Shown: one piece after another, positions 39,391 through 48,265 of the stretch
Numbering within the stretch: the first letter of the stretch is position 1
Layout of the letters: the number at the start of each line of letters is the position of its first letter
Assembly: GCA_015075225.1 (NCBI GenBank)
Contig: JABTUQ010000003.1
Coordinates: 248,001-312,000, forward strand
Source of the DNA: Burkholderiales bacterium
GTDB lineage: Bacteria > Pseudomonadota > Gammaproteobacteria > Burkholderiales > Nitrosomonadaceae
DNA length: 64,000 nt
Direction: 5' to 3'
Notes under the pieces: model-generated
Databases searched by the model: none
Told to the model about the DNA's origin: nothing
What the model saw: only the letters and a program-made list of their open reading frames with translations
Translations under genes and position numbers: made by a program

Positions 39391-41932
39391 TCGGATATGA
39401 CCATAATTCATCCACTGTAGACAGCCTTGCCATGTCATTGACCGGCAACGATTTATTCGGCGATAATTGCATATGGCATACAGCTATTCGCATGATTGAG
39501 AACAAACCTAAATTTTCATAGCGGTTGACATCGAAAATGCCAGCCTGCAAGGGTTGCTGCTGCTGTTGCCAGGCGGTGATGTCATGCAGGATTTGCCAGA
39601 ATTGCGGATGTGTACGTCGAATTCCCCACGTTTCTACCGCACGTTCAAAGTCCTGAGTTTTTCCTGCTTTGCTCAAGGCGGATACAAATTCTCCAATTTG
39701 GTGAGCGGGCACGTCAAACATAAAATTTGGATAGCTACCGGTAATGCCGGGATAAACGGTGAGGCGATCTTTTCCCGGTTGATAGCGCAATTCCTCGCCC
39801 AGCATGAAGGCAACATTACTATGGGCGCGATCTCTCAGCAGCGTATAAACCGTACGCTCGTTTTGTCCGTGTCTGACGCGCACGAAGGTTACTTCCGGAA
39901 GCTGGATGATTCCGGGCAGACTGGCAGCGGGTTGTGCCGCAAGGCTCGATAAGGCGTGATCGGCCTGTTGTATCCAGCGTGGCTGATCAGCACGGCTGCA
40001 ATTGCCATTCAGGCAACGGTTGAGTGGGTCGGCTGCCATGGTATTGACCGACTGAAAGCGCTCAAGAATATGTAATGCCAACTCCTGCTTCGGATGATCT
40101 GTGGTGAAATGTTCAGCTGATGGCGATTTATCGTCAATGTCCTCGTAAATGATACCAAACTTCAATTTACCCAGATCCTGGTACCAGTCATTCAATACAG
40201 CTCTGCGTTTTCCAGCCGGAAGCAGCCGGACGAAATTCTGTTCCGAGCCGTTGCGGATCAGATCGAAATAAAGCCGTGTCAGGATTTGGTGGGCAACGTT
40301 GCCGAATACATCGAAATTGACGACTAGCTGATAGTAGGTTTGCTCCAGCAAAGGATAATCCATGAGCCAGATAGTTTGGGGAATGACTCCCGCGAGACCT
40401 CTCACGACAGAAGCGCTGTTGTGGTGGCGGAAAATGGTCAGCAAGGCATTCTCGTTTTGACCGTCGCCATTCCAGATATGGGTCAGTGATGCCCCTTGCG
40501 GTTGTTGCTGGACATAATGCTGCTGGCGTAATGCCAAATAATTATTATGGCGTTTGAGATAACGCAGCCAGTTTTCACCGGCATCGAGCAGATTGTCATC
40601 CTGCCCGGGCATGCCCAGCAAGGCAGTGGCTTTGTCTCTGTAAGCTTCATCGGTAATAAAAAGATCGGATTCCGGAGATTGAAACAATGTCCAGAAATGA
40701 TCGCGGATGACATCGGTTGCAATCTGGCCACGGCAGACCGGCCCGTGAATGAAGGTGCGCACAAAATACTCTGCTTCATCCAGCATGAATTGATAGCGTG
40801 CGCGTGCTGGTATGGCGGAAAAAGTGACAAAAGGATTGGAGCGTTCCGTGTAGCCGTAACCGGGTAAATTATCCACGGTCCAGTCATCTTTGAAAAAAAG
40901 CGCGTCAATGCGCTGCAGTTTCGTCTGGTCAAGCGGGTACAGGATACGCCGCTTGTGCGTGATCACACCGGATACCGGGCGCAGGCGGTAAAAGAACGGC
41001 CTGCCCGGGTCATCATTCGGGCTGACAGTGGCAATCGGTATGACTTCTTCACCGGTTGGCGTGGATGAACGCAGCAATTCAAAAAAACGGGGTTCTTTTC
41101 CAGCTTCCGGAAAATACAGATAAGACAAAAACAGGTGTTCGTACAACCAGCGCGCTACCAGCTGGCCGCGTTTATCCTTCCGGTTGAATAGAGTTTCCCA
41201 TGTCAGGATTGCCTGCTCCTCATCCCGCGTCAGATTAACAGCGGGTTCATCCGGTATCACCGCTCCTTGATCCAGCCACCCGGCCAGAAGCGAGTATTCC
41301 TGATTGGTCAGGCCGCTGGTGCCAAGCGGCATGCCCTCGTAGGGGTGATCATGCGCATAATCATCAAATTCTTCTTCGGAAACACACTGGTTTTTACGTG
41401 AAAAACCTGTCTCAATCGTGTCGGGCAGTTTGCTGTTGGGCGGGAGTGGAAACTGCTTCTTCAGAGAGATCATTCTTCCCAGTAATGCCCGGGATTGTTC
41501 TTTATCCGACTGCAAAACCGAATAAAAACCGCGTTTCCGCCAGCCGTCGAGCGTCAATTCATCCACTTCCAGGCGCGTGGGTTTCATCGCTTTGGTACGC
41601 ATGCTGTTGTAAATCGCTTCCTGAGAGGCGCCGCGCAGCAGGCCCCCGGTATTTTCCAGCTTGAGCTGGCAGGGTGCGTCAAAACAACTATGGCAGGAGA
41701 GACATTTGGCTTCGATAATCGGCTGGATTTCTTTTGTAAATGAAACCGGATGCTGAGCGGGTGCGGGCAAATCAAGCGGAGTAGGCGCCGGACGGGGATC
41801 AAGTAATGAACGTGCGCTGTCCTGGCACGCGGATAATATGAAAATACAGCTCAGCAGGGACAGAAAAGAGAGAAATGCACGCACAAACGGGCTCCGGGGT
41901 TGAGGGTAAAACAAACGGAAAATGGCTGACAA
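39347..41932 (-). CDS. cti: Fatty-acid cis/trans isomerase
   Basis: An 861-residue protein matching Cti: signal with lipobox LSAC (Cys36), heme c motif CLSCH at 77-81, and family segments FFYRLRPVSGVITHKRRILY, YQLVVNFDVFGNVAHQILTR, DHPKQELALHILERFQSVN and a C-terminal NRYENLGLF. The enzyme converts cis to trans unsaturated fatty acids in membrane lipids under solvent or heat stress. The frame runs past NRYENLGLF for 50 residues into the IS5-type remnant (VRWTDDVTR at the end), so the natural stop has probably been lost and the tail is foreign. Confidence 0.9.
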   Translation of the reverse strand: MSAIFRLFYPQPRSPFVRAFLSFLSLLSCIFILSACQDSARSLLDPRPAPTPLDLPAPAQHPVSFTKEIQPIIEAKCLSCHSCFDAPCQLKLENTGGLLRGASQEAIYNSMRTKAMKPTRLEVDELTLDGWRKRGFYSVLQSDKEQSRALLGRMISLKKQFPLPPNSKLPDTIETGFSRKNQCVSEEEFDDYAHDHPYEGMPLGTSGLTNQEYSLLAGWLDQGAVIPDEPAVNLTRDEEQAILTWETLFNRKDKRGQLVARWLYEHLFLSYLYFPEAGKEPRFFELLRSSTPTGEEVIPIATVSPNDDPGRPFFYRLRPVSGVITHKRRILYPLDQTKLQRIDALFFKDDWTVDNLPGYGYTERSNPFVTFSAIPARARYQFMLDEAEYFVRTFIHGPVCRGQIATDVIRDHFWTLFQSPESDLFITDEAYRDKATALLGMPGQDDNLLDAGENWLRYLKRHNNYLALRQQHYVQQQPQGASLTHIWNGDGQNENALLTIFRHHNSASVVRGLAGVIPQTIWLMDYPLLEQTYYQLVVNFDVFGNVAHQILTRLYFDLIRNGSEQNFVRLLPAGKRRAVLNDWYQDLGKLKFGIIYEDIDDKSPSAEHFTTDHPKQELALHILERFQSVNTMAADPLNRCLNGNCSRADQPRWIQQADHALSSLAAQPAASLPGIIQLPEVTFVRVRHGQNERTVYTLLRDRAHSNVAFMLGEELRYQPGKDRLTVYPGITGSYPNFMFDVPAHQIGEFVSALSKAGKTQDFERAVETWGIRRTHPQFWQILHDITAWQQQQQPLQAGIFDVNRYENLGLFSIMRIAVCHMQLSPNKSLPVNDMARLSTVDELWSYPTLCAGVRWTDDVTR

Positions 41933-41971
41933 GCATAACAGTCGTAGTTAGCAAATAGTATCAAGCCAATC

Positions 41972-42118
41972 CTAAGGAAGCTCTGCAAAACGACCTACGT
42001 TGTCATTTCTGCGTTAGAAACCGGTTCAAAATGCTCATTTATTACATATAAACTCCGCTTTTTTGCTGATTCTTCCTTGAACTGACTGCCTTGTTGATAT
42101 TTTTTAGAGGTTCCCTAA
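41972..42118. repeat. 148-bp repeat family, copy D
   Basis: Ends CTAAGGAAGCTCTGCAAAAC and TTTTTTAGAGGTTCCCTAA; the body is more diverged than in A and B. Its right end supplies the TAG stop of the TonB receptor gene at 42117-42115. It also lies 40 bases upstream of cti. Confidence 0.75.
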
Positions 42119-44217
42119 AAGTTTATCCTTATCCCCACCAGGCCAGAGCGTCCGGGTAATGGTGCACGATCTTTCAGAAAAGAAGTGTGGCGTCTCGCTT
42201 CTTCATTCAGCAAATTGGAGCCCCGGATGAACAGGTTGTAATTCATCCTTCCCCAGTCAAACCGGTAATCCAGCTGGGCATTCAGCATGGTGTAACCATC
42301 TGTGTTTGTTTCCAGTGCGGCCACATCCGTTTGTTTGTGCACCCGCATCACATCCACCCGGCTTCGCCACGGGCCATGGATATAATCAAGCGATCCACCA
42401 AAGCGGAGCGGTGTCATGCGTGGTAAATACCCACCTCCTGACAGCCGTCCGCGCACATAATCACTCCACAGTCGCAAATCCAGCTTGCCACGATGATCAT
42501 TCAGCAAGCGGGCATTTGTCTCGAATTCGGCACCCAGAAAATTGGCATTACGCTGGTCATAATTCAGTAACAGCAATCCATGGCTGTCCGGCAATCCCTT
42601 GGTGTTGACACGGTCAGGCAGGCCATCACCCGTCATATCCGATTCCCGCAGGAAAATGAAATCATTGACCCGGCTGGCAAACAGATTGAGCGTCCAGCTC
42701 AGGTTTCCACTTTGCTTATCTAGGGATAGGTCAATACTGCTGGTTTTCTCGCTTGAAAGAGTGGTGTTCCCAATCTCAAATGAATTCGTGGCCAGATGCG
42801 GTCCACCGGAATACAACTCTTCCAGTGCCGGGGCACGCATTGTGTGAGAAATATTGCTTTTCAATGCATAGCCTTCCAGAAATTTCCAGGTTGCCCCTCC
42901 TGAAACACTGAACACGCCGTGGTCAACCTTGAGACTATCCTCTTTGCGTTCCGTCCATTGATGCTCGAAGCGCCCGCCTATCTCGACCAGCCAGTGCCCG
43001 ACATCCCGTTTTTCCAGTAAAAACACACCCAGGGAATCCATGCGGGAATCAGGCACAAAGGCTTCTTGCCCGGCAGCAGAAAAATTACGGTTCTGATATT
43101 GCAGCCCCAGGACACCATCCCAGCTGCCTAATGGCTGGTGCAACATCTCAAGCCGGCCATCCCACTCACGGTTCAGCAGCAACGTTCCATCCTCTTCGCC
43201 TCCTGATTCCCGGTGTGCATGGTTGTTATACCCCCAGCGCAGTTTTATTTTCTGTAATCCAGGCAAGGGTTGATCCAATGCCCCCTTGATATCGAAACGG
43301 GTCTGTTTTTGCCTGATCCGCGTTGTTCCTTCATGGCTCAATACATCACTGCCATCATGCGAATTTTCATCTGCATCCTGACCATGATCATGTCCGGGCA
43401 CACCATAGTGGTTGACGAAACGGCTAACGGCGACCCCCAAAAATCCCTGCTCACCGATATAGGACAAGCCACTGGAAAAATTTTTTGTCCGGACACCACT
43501 ATTCTCAAGCACACCTTTTTTTGCACCGGGCTCTGGTTCTGGTTCAGCATAACCGGGAATCGAGTAGTTTCCAGCATGCCGTTTCATCCCATCTAAATGC
43601 CAGGCAAAATGTCCTGCGCCTGCATTCAACCGGAATGCGCCGGTAAAATCATCGGACACCGATCCATAGTGACCATACAGATCGCCGCCAGCTTCCTCCG
43701 GTACCTGTTCAGGTATCCGCTGATTCACGATATTCACGACCCCGCCACTGGCGCCCGAGCCATAAAGTAACGCAGAAGATCCACGAAAAATTTCAATCTG
43801 ATCAGCAAATAAAGCCTCGGCAGCTACGGCGTGATCAGGACTGATCGTGGAAACATCCATCGTGCCGATACCATTCTCCAGCACCCGTACACGTGCTCCA
43901 CCCAGGCCACGGATCACCGGGCGACCCACTGCCGAGCCAAAATCCGCGGAAGAAACACCCAGTTCCCGGGATACAGCTTCGCCAATATTGCTCAAATCGC
44001 GCGTTTGCAACCCTTCCTGCCGCAAAACTGATACAGGTTGGGGGATGGTGGTTTGGGCTTTGCGCAAGGGATCAGCAGTGATAACTACCGGTTTAAGCGG
44101 CGTGGGATTGGTGTCTCCGGGTATATCCGCTGGATTGCTTGTGACTTCCTGAGCACAGACGCAAAACGATAGTCCTGTAAAAGTTACCAGGCCGATCAAG
44201 ATTTCCAGTTTTTTCAC
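42115..44217 (-). CDS. TonB-dependent receptor, ZnuD-like
   Basis: A 700-residue outer-membrane receptor: signal peptide cut near CVCAQ, TonB-box region PVVITADPLRK, plug domain with RPVIRGLGGARVRVLENG and GSGASGGVVNIVNQRIP, then a 22-strand barrel ending SGLVGIRINF with the usual C-terminal Phe. A loop near residue 276 is rich in His and Asp (GHDHGQDADENSHDGSD), as in the zinc receptor ZnuD. A Fur-family regulator gene lies upstream and two short palindromes overlap its promoter, supporting zinc control. The stop codon lies in repeat copy D. Confidence 0.87.
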   Translation of the reverse strand: MKKLEILIGLVTFTGLSFCVCAQEVTSNPADIPGDTNPTPLKPVVITADPLRKAQTTIPQPVSVLRQEGLQTRDLSNIGEAVSRELGVSSADFGSAVGRPVIRGLGGARVRVLENGIGTMDVSTISPDHAVAAEALFADQIEIFRGSSALLYGSGASGGVVNIVNQRIPEQVPEEAGGDLYGHYGSVSDDFTGAFRLNAGAGHFAWHLDGMKRHAGNYSIPGYAEPEPEPGAKKGVLENSGVRTKNFSSGLSYIGEQGFLGVAVSRFVNHYGVPGHDHGQDADENSHDGSDVLSHEGTTRIRQKQTRFDIKGALDQPLPGLQKIKLRWGYNNHAHRESGGEEDGTLLLNREWDGRLEMLHQPLGSWDGVLGLQYQNRNFSAAGQEAFVPDSRMDSLGVFLLEKRDVGHWLVEIGGRFEHQWTERKEDSLKVDHGVFSVSGGATWKFLEGYALKSNISHTMRAPALEELYSGGPHLATNSFEIGNTTLSSEKTSSIDLSLDKQSGNLSWTLNLFASRVNDFIFLRESDMTGDGLPDRVNTKGLPDSHGLLLLNYDQRNANFLGAEFETNARLLNDHRGKLDLRLWSDYVRGRLSGGGYLPRMTPLRFGGSLDYIHGPWRSRVDVMRVHKQTDVAALETNTDGYTMLNAQLDYRFDWGRMNYNLFIRGSNLLNEEARRHTSFLKDRAPLPGRSGLVGIRINF

Positions 44218-44390
44218 TTACTTGTTTCCCAGTTTTTATTTATCGTTTTTCACACGTTGCCACCCGGTTGCCAGTGGATACCAGCAATAAATGACAAAAA
44301 CAGATGTGCAGGAAAGAATGCTGCATAGACACTCTTATCTGGGACAGACGCATGATTCGGTTGATGCACGCCTGCAAAAACCCTGTAACT

Positions 44391-44443
44391 GCAACATTGT
44401 TGCGATTATAAGTGCAGCAATAGCTGTAACGCAACTATGTTGC
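44391..44443 (-). promoter_or_regulatory. Receptor promoter with two 13-bp palindromes (candidate Zur sites)
   Basis: GCAACATTGTTGC at 44391-44403 and GCAACTATGTTGC at 44431-44443 are near-identical palindromes exactly 40 bases apart. On the minus strand TTGCGT (44434-44429) and TATAAT (44410-44405) form a promoter with 18-base spacing; one palindrome covers the -35 and the other starts just after the -10. The regulator next door is the obvious candidate to bind. Confidence 0.6.
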
Positions 44444-44451
44444 AATAAATA

Positions 44452-44875
44452 TCATTGGCCTGTCATGGCGCGGCCACAGTCAGCACAGATACCCTTGATA
44501 TTGAGTTCGATAGAATCAATAGAGAAATTGGAAGGCAGTTCATTCGGCAAGGTCGGCTGAATTTCTGGAAGACAGAACACCTTATGGCAGTGATGGCATT
44601 GAAAGTGGGCGTGACGATGCATGGACTCACTGCGTGTAACCTGAAAACGCCAGGCTCTGCCGGCACCTGCCACCTTATGCACCAACCCTGGGTGACCAGC
44701 CAGTCCAATGCACGGTATACGGTAACCCGGTCAAATGCGCCAAGTTGCTGCAGATGTCCAGCACTTCACTATGGGAAAGCACATCCTTGGCATTCAGTAA
44801 CACACCCAAGACTGCACTACGGATCGGAGTCGAGCGCTTCCCGGCGTTTTGTATCAGTTGTTCGGCAATATTCAT
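44452..44875 (-). pseudogene. zur: Fur/Zur-family regulator with two frameshifts
   Basis: From ATG 44875: MNIAEQLIQNAGKRSTPIRS, then SEVLDI; a missing C near 44762 shifts the frame, after which LQQLGAFDRVTVYRALDWLV continues; a missing T near 44695 shifts again to LVHKVAGAGRAWRFQVT, HRHAHFQCHHCHKVFCLPEI and ICADCGRAM. The winged helix, the HRHAHFxC metal site and both CxxC pairs are there. It is upstream of the ZnuD-like receptor and presumably controlled it by zinc. If the shifts are real, the receptor would be permanently on. Confidence 0.72.
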
Positions 44876-45094
44876 GCTGACTAAGCTATCTATCAATCCA
44901 GTGAGATTACGTGATTTTTAAATGAATCACCCCATTATGCACCGGCAGAACTTTCGGAACCTCCGCACTTTCGAATCAGTGGGTGTAAACCAGCGCCCCG
45001 GAGGTATCCTTTGAAAAGCTTCACCCTGCCACTGATCCGGGATGTATATGGGCTAAAGCGGTGCTTGATGCTCAATATCTTGCAGAGATGCATC

Positions 45095-45293
45095 GGCAAA
45101 ATTATCGGTCATCAATCCATAATAGCCATACAGATCGCCGCGAGCTTTCCCGGTAACATTTTAGGTATCCGCTGATTCACGGCATTTGCTACTCAAACGC
45201 TGGTGCCCGAGCCAAAATCTGCGGAAAAATACCCGGTATCCCGGCATCCCGAGCTACGGCTTTATCAATATTGCCCAAAGCGCGCGTTTATAT
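45095..45293 (-). pseudogene. Fragment of a second TonB receptor plug
   Basis: The bases match parts of the plug-coding region of the receptor at 42115-44217, for example CATACAGATCGCCGC, GGTATCCGCTGATTCACG and GCGCGCGTTT, but lack the middle. It is a leftover of a duplicated receptor gene. The rest of the gap 44876-45295 shows no gene. Confidence 0.55.
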
Positions 45294-45295
45294 TT

Positions 45296-48085
45296 TTACA
45301 TCCCGAAAACATCTTCCCAGAGCTGGGTGACGGCCAGTCTGGCTTTGCTTAACTGGTGACTGGCTACACGGGCAAATTTTTGTGATCCATCCTTGGACAG
45401 GGGGGTGCCGGTTGTTTCAGGGGCGCCGCTTAGCCTGAGCTGATGCTGTGTGCGCCGGAGTTCGCGATAGGCAGCAAGTGCGGCATTTGCTTTTTTGGCT
45501 GGAACCAGTCCAAGTTCACCTGCCAGTTTCAGCAGAGCGATATTGCCGATATTGCCAGTCAGTTGCGAATAGCGGTGAGCATGACCCAGCACCAGGTATT
45601 GCACGATGAATTCCACATCGATGATGCCGCCGGGATCATGCTTGATGTCGAATAGCGAGCTGGGATTGGGGTGCGCTTCCAGCATTTTTTTGCGCATGAG
45701 CAAAATTTCCTGTTTCAGTTTTGCCAGATCACGTGGCTGGCAGAGGATGTTTTTGCGCATGAGCTCAAACATCTCGCCCACTTCAGGATCACCCACGACG
45801 AAGCGTGCCCGGGTTAGTGCCTGATGTTCCCATACCCAGGCTTGTTCATATTGATAGCAGGCAAAGGCTTCGATGGAATTGACCAGCAATCCGCTGGTGC
45901 CATCCGGGCGTAAACGCAGATCGGTTTCATACAATATACCGGCGGAGGTGGGGCTGGTCAGCCACAGATTGATACTTTGCGCTAGCTTGGTGTAGATTTC
46001 GATGGCATCGGAATGGCGGTCGCGGTAGAGGAACACAATGTCCAGATCGGAAGCGTAACCCAGCTCCTTTCCTCCCAGTTTGCCGTAGCCGATGATGGCA
46101 AAGGCGGGTGTTTCCCGGTGCTTCTTTTTCAGACCCTGCCACGCGAGTTGCAGCACGTTATCCAGGATCAGATCAGCAAGTTCGGTCAGATGATCACTGA
46201 GTTTTTCCAGCAGCAGATCGCCTTCCAGATCGGTTGCGAGCAGACGGAACGCCTGTGCATGCTGGAAATGGCGCAATACATCCATTTGCCACTCCACCAT
46301 TTGTGTTTTGGGGATGTTAATGTGGTGCAGCTGGTGGATCAGCTCGGTTTTAAGTGCCAACCAGTCTGGCAGGGCGTACAGACCGGTTTTGGAGAGCAAT
46401 TCATCCAGCAGGATAGGGTGCCTGCCAAGATAGTCGCTCGCCCATTGGCTAACACTGACCAGTTTCGCTACGCGCGGCAGGGTTTGCGGGTGTTCCTGCA
46501 GCAATGCGAGATAAGCCGGGTGTTGTCCGATTTTTTCGAGCAGCTGCAACATGCGCTCCAGCGTGATATCTACAGGAGGAAAGCGTGCGACTACTTCCAT
46601 CAGGGTCGGCATCAGTTCGAACAAGCGTTCCTGGTTGGGGTGGGCCAGTTGCCGGAAGAAAGAACTGTCATAAAACAGCTGAATACGTGCCATGATTTTG
46701 ACCGGATCAAGGTAGCCCAGTGTCTGCAGCTGCTGATTAAGCACCTCTGTGGTTTCGCTATCCCCGGGTCGTTCCGGTTTGATCCGGGCGAGTTTGTTAT
46801 GGCGGATGGCTTTGCGGCGGGCAGCAAAAATCTGTTCGAAGTGGCGGGTCACGTTCTGGCGATGCAGATCAAGGTGATCGAGAAAACCGGCGTAACTGGT
46901 AAATCCCATGCTTTTTGCAATCAATACCTGTTCATCGGATTGTTGTGGCAGATTCTGGGTTTGCTGGTCATCAAGATATTGCAGACGATGTTCGAGTTTG
47001 CGCAGGAAGCAGTAAGCTTCGGTCAGCTCTTCGATTGTTTGTTCGGGAAGAGGCTGTTTCTGCCGCAAGCGCCGCAGCACACCCAGAGTGGGGCGTATGC
47101 ACAGATCGGCATCGCGTCCACCCCGGATCAGCTGGAATACCTGGGTGATAAATTCGATTTCGCGGATGCCGCCGGGACCCAGTTTGATATTGTCGTGCAG
47201 CTCGCGCCGATCGACTTCCTTGCGCAGTTGGGTATGCAGGCTGCGCATGGCTTCGTAGGCTTCGAAATCCAGATATTTGCGGAATACAAAAGGGCGCACA
47301 ATCAGCTCCATCAGCGCCGCTTCGGCGACTGATGAGCCGGTGATGACGCGGCTTTTGATCCAGGCGTGCCGTTCCCATTCGCGGCCTTGCGTGATGAAAT
47401 AATCCTCAAGCATCGGCAGGCTGATGGCCAGAGGGCTGTTCTCGCCATGCGGCCGCAGGCGCATATCGACACGAAAGACATACCCGTCCACGGTATAATC
47501 GTTCAGGCTTGCAATCAGTTTTCGCCCCAGCCTGACAAAGAATTCATGATTGCTGATGGATTTCTTGCCATCCGTTTCACCCTCTTCGGGGTAAATAAAA
47601 ACCAGATCCACGTCAGAGGATACATTGAGTTCGCCTCCTCCCAGTTTTCCCATGGCTACAATCAATAATTGCTGTTCCGAACCGGTTTTTTCGCCGATTG
47701 GCTTGCCGAAACGTTCGGGTTGTGCCATGGCTGCGTGGAGGAATTCCAGTGAAAAGCGGATGGTGGTATCCGCCAGTGCTGTCATGGTTGTCATGACTTC
47801 GTTCAAATCGGCCAGTCCGGCGAGATCGCGCGCAGCCAACCGGAGAATGGCCCGCTTGCGCAATTGGCGTAGTAGCCGGTGCAGATCGGTTTCATCCCTG
47901 ATGGCGGCCGGAGAAGATTGCAAAAAATCATGCATTTCCTCCCATGAAAAGGGGATCTGTAATTGATTCAGCAATTCCTGCCGCAGGCCGGGTTCGCTGG
48001 TCAGGGTGCGCTGCAGAAAGCGGCTGTAGGGCAGAATACTGTCAACAATGGATGCGGCCTGAGAGGGGTGGATGGGCGTAGACAT
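45296..48085 (-). CDS. glnE: Glutamine synthetase adenylyltransferase/deadenylylase
   Basis: The 929-residue bifunctional enzyme adds or removes AMP on glutamine synthetase according to the nitrogen state signalled by PII. Both nucleotidyltransferase domains are seen: AMGKLGGGELNVSSDVDLVF in the N-terminal deadenylylase half and GYGKLGGKELGYASDLDIVF in the C-terminal adenylylating half, each followed by its PII-uridylyl-transferase helical bundle (RLRPHGENSPLA; LRLRPDGTSGLL). Frame intact. It is divergent from yhdP with 180 bases between. Confidence 0.95.
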   Translation of the reverse strand: MSTPIHPSQAASIVDSILPYSRFLQRTLTSEPGLRQELLNQLQIPFSWEEMHDFLQSSPAAIRDETDLHRLLRQLRKRAILRLAARDLAGLADLNEVMTTMTALADTTIRFSLEFLHAAMAQPERFGKPIGEKTGSEQQLLIVAMGKLGGGELNVSSDVDLVFIYPEEGETDGKKSISNHEFFVRLGRKLIASLNDYTVDGYVFRVDMRLRPHGENSPLAISLPMLEDYFITQGREWERHAWIKSRVITGSSVAEAALMELIVRPFVFRKYLDFEAYEAMRSLHTQLRKEVDRRELHDNIKLGPGGIREIEFITQVFQLIRGGRDADLCIRPTLGVLRRLRQKQPLPEQTIEELTEAYCFLRKLEHRLQYLDDQQTQNLPQQSDEQVLIAKSMGFTSYAGFLDHLDLHRQNVTRHFEQIFAARRKAIRHNKLARIKPERPGDSETTEVLNQQLQTLGYLDPVKIMARIQLFYDSSFFRQLAHPNQERLFELMPTLMEVVARFPPVDITLERMLQLLEKIGQHPAYLALLQEHPQTLPRVAKLVSVSQWASDYLGRHPILLDELLSKTGLYALPDWLALKTELIHQLHHINIPKTQMVEWQMDVLRHFQHAQAFRLLATDLEGDLLLEKLSDHLTELADLILDNVLQLAWQGLKKKHRETPAFAIIGYGKLGGKELGYASDLDIVFLYRDRHSDAIEIYTKLAQSINLWLTSPTSAGILYETDLRLRPDGTSGLLVNSIEAFACYQYEQAWVWEHQALTRARFVVGDPEVGEMFELMRKNILCQPRDLAKLKQEILLMRKKMLEAHPNPSSLFDIKHDPGGIIDVEFIVQYLVLGHAHRYSQLTGNIGNIALLKLAGELGLVPAKKANAALAAYRELRRTQHQLRLSGAPETTGTPLSKDGSQKFARVASHQLSKARLAVTQLWEDVFGM

Positions 48086-48265
48086 ACAAAATAAATGGTA
48101 TTGGGCCAGGTCAGGGCATGGGATGGTGGGATGTCCGATGCAACGCAGGACTACATTTCATTTTTAATGTGATAAATGATTATGACAGCAATCATATCCT
48201 GCCGAAGATGGCCGGTGCTATTTCTCCATTGGGCACACTTCGAATGATGGCTGGGTATTGAATTT

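Noticed and set aside
46013..47332. A 439-codon plus-strand open frame
   Set aside because: It lies entirely antisense to glnE, has no family landmarks, and the glnE frame shows both nucleotidyltransferase motifs.
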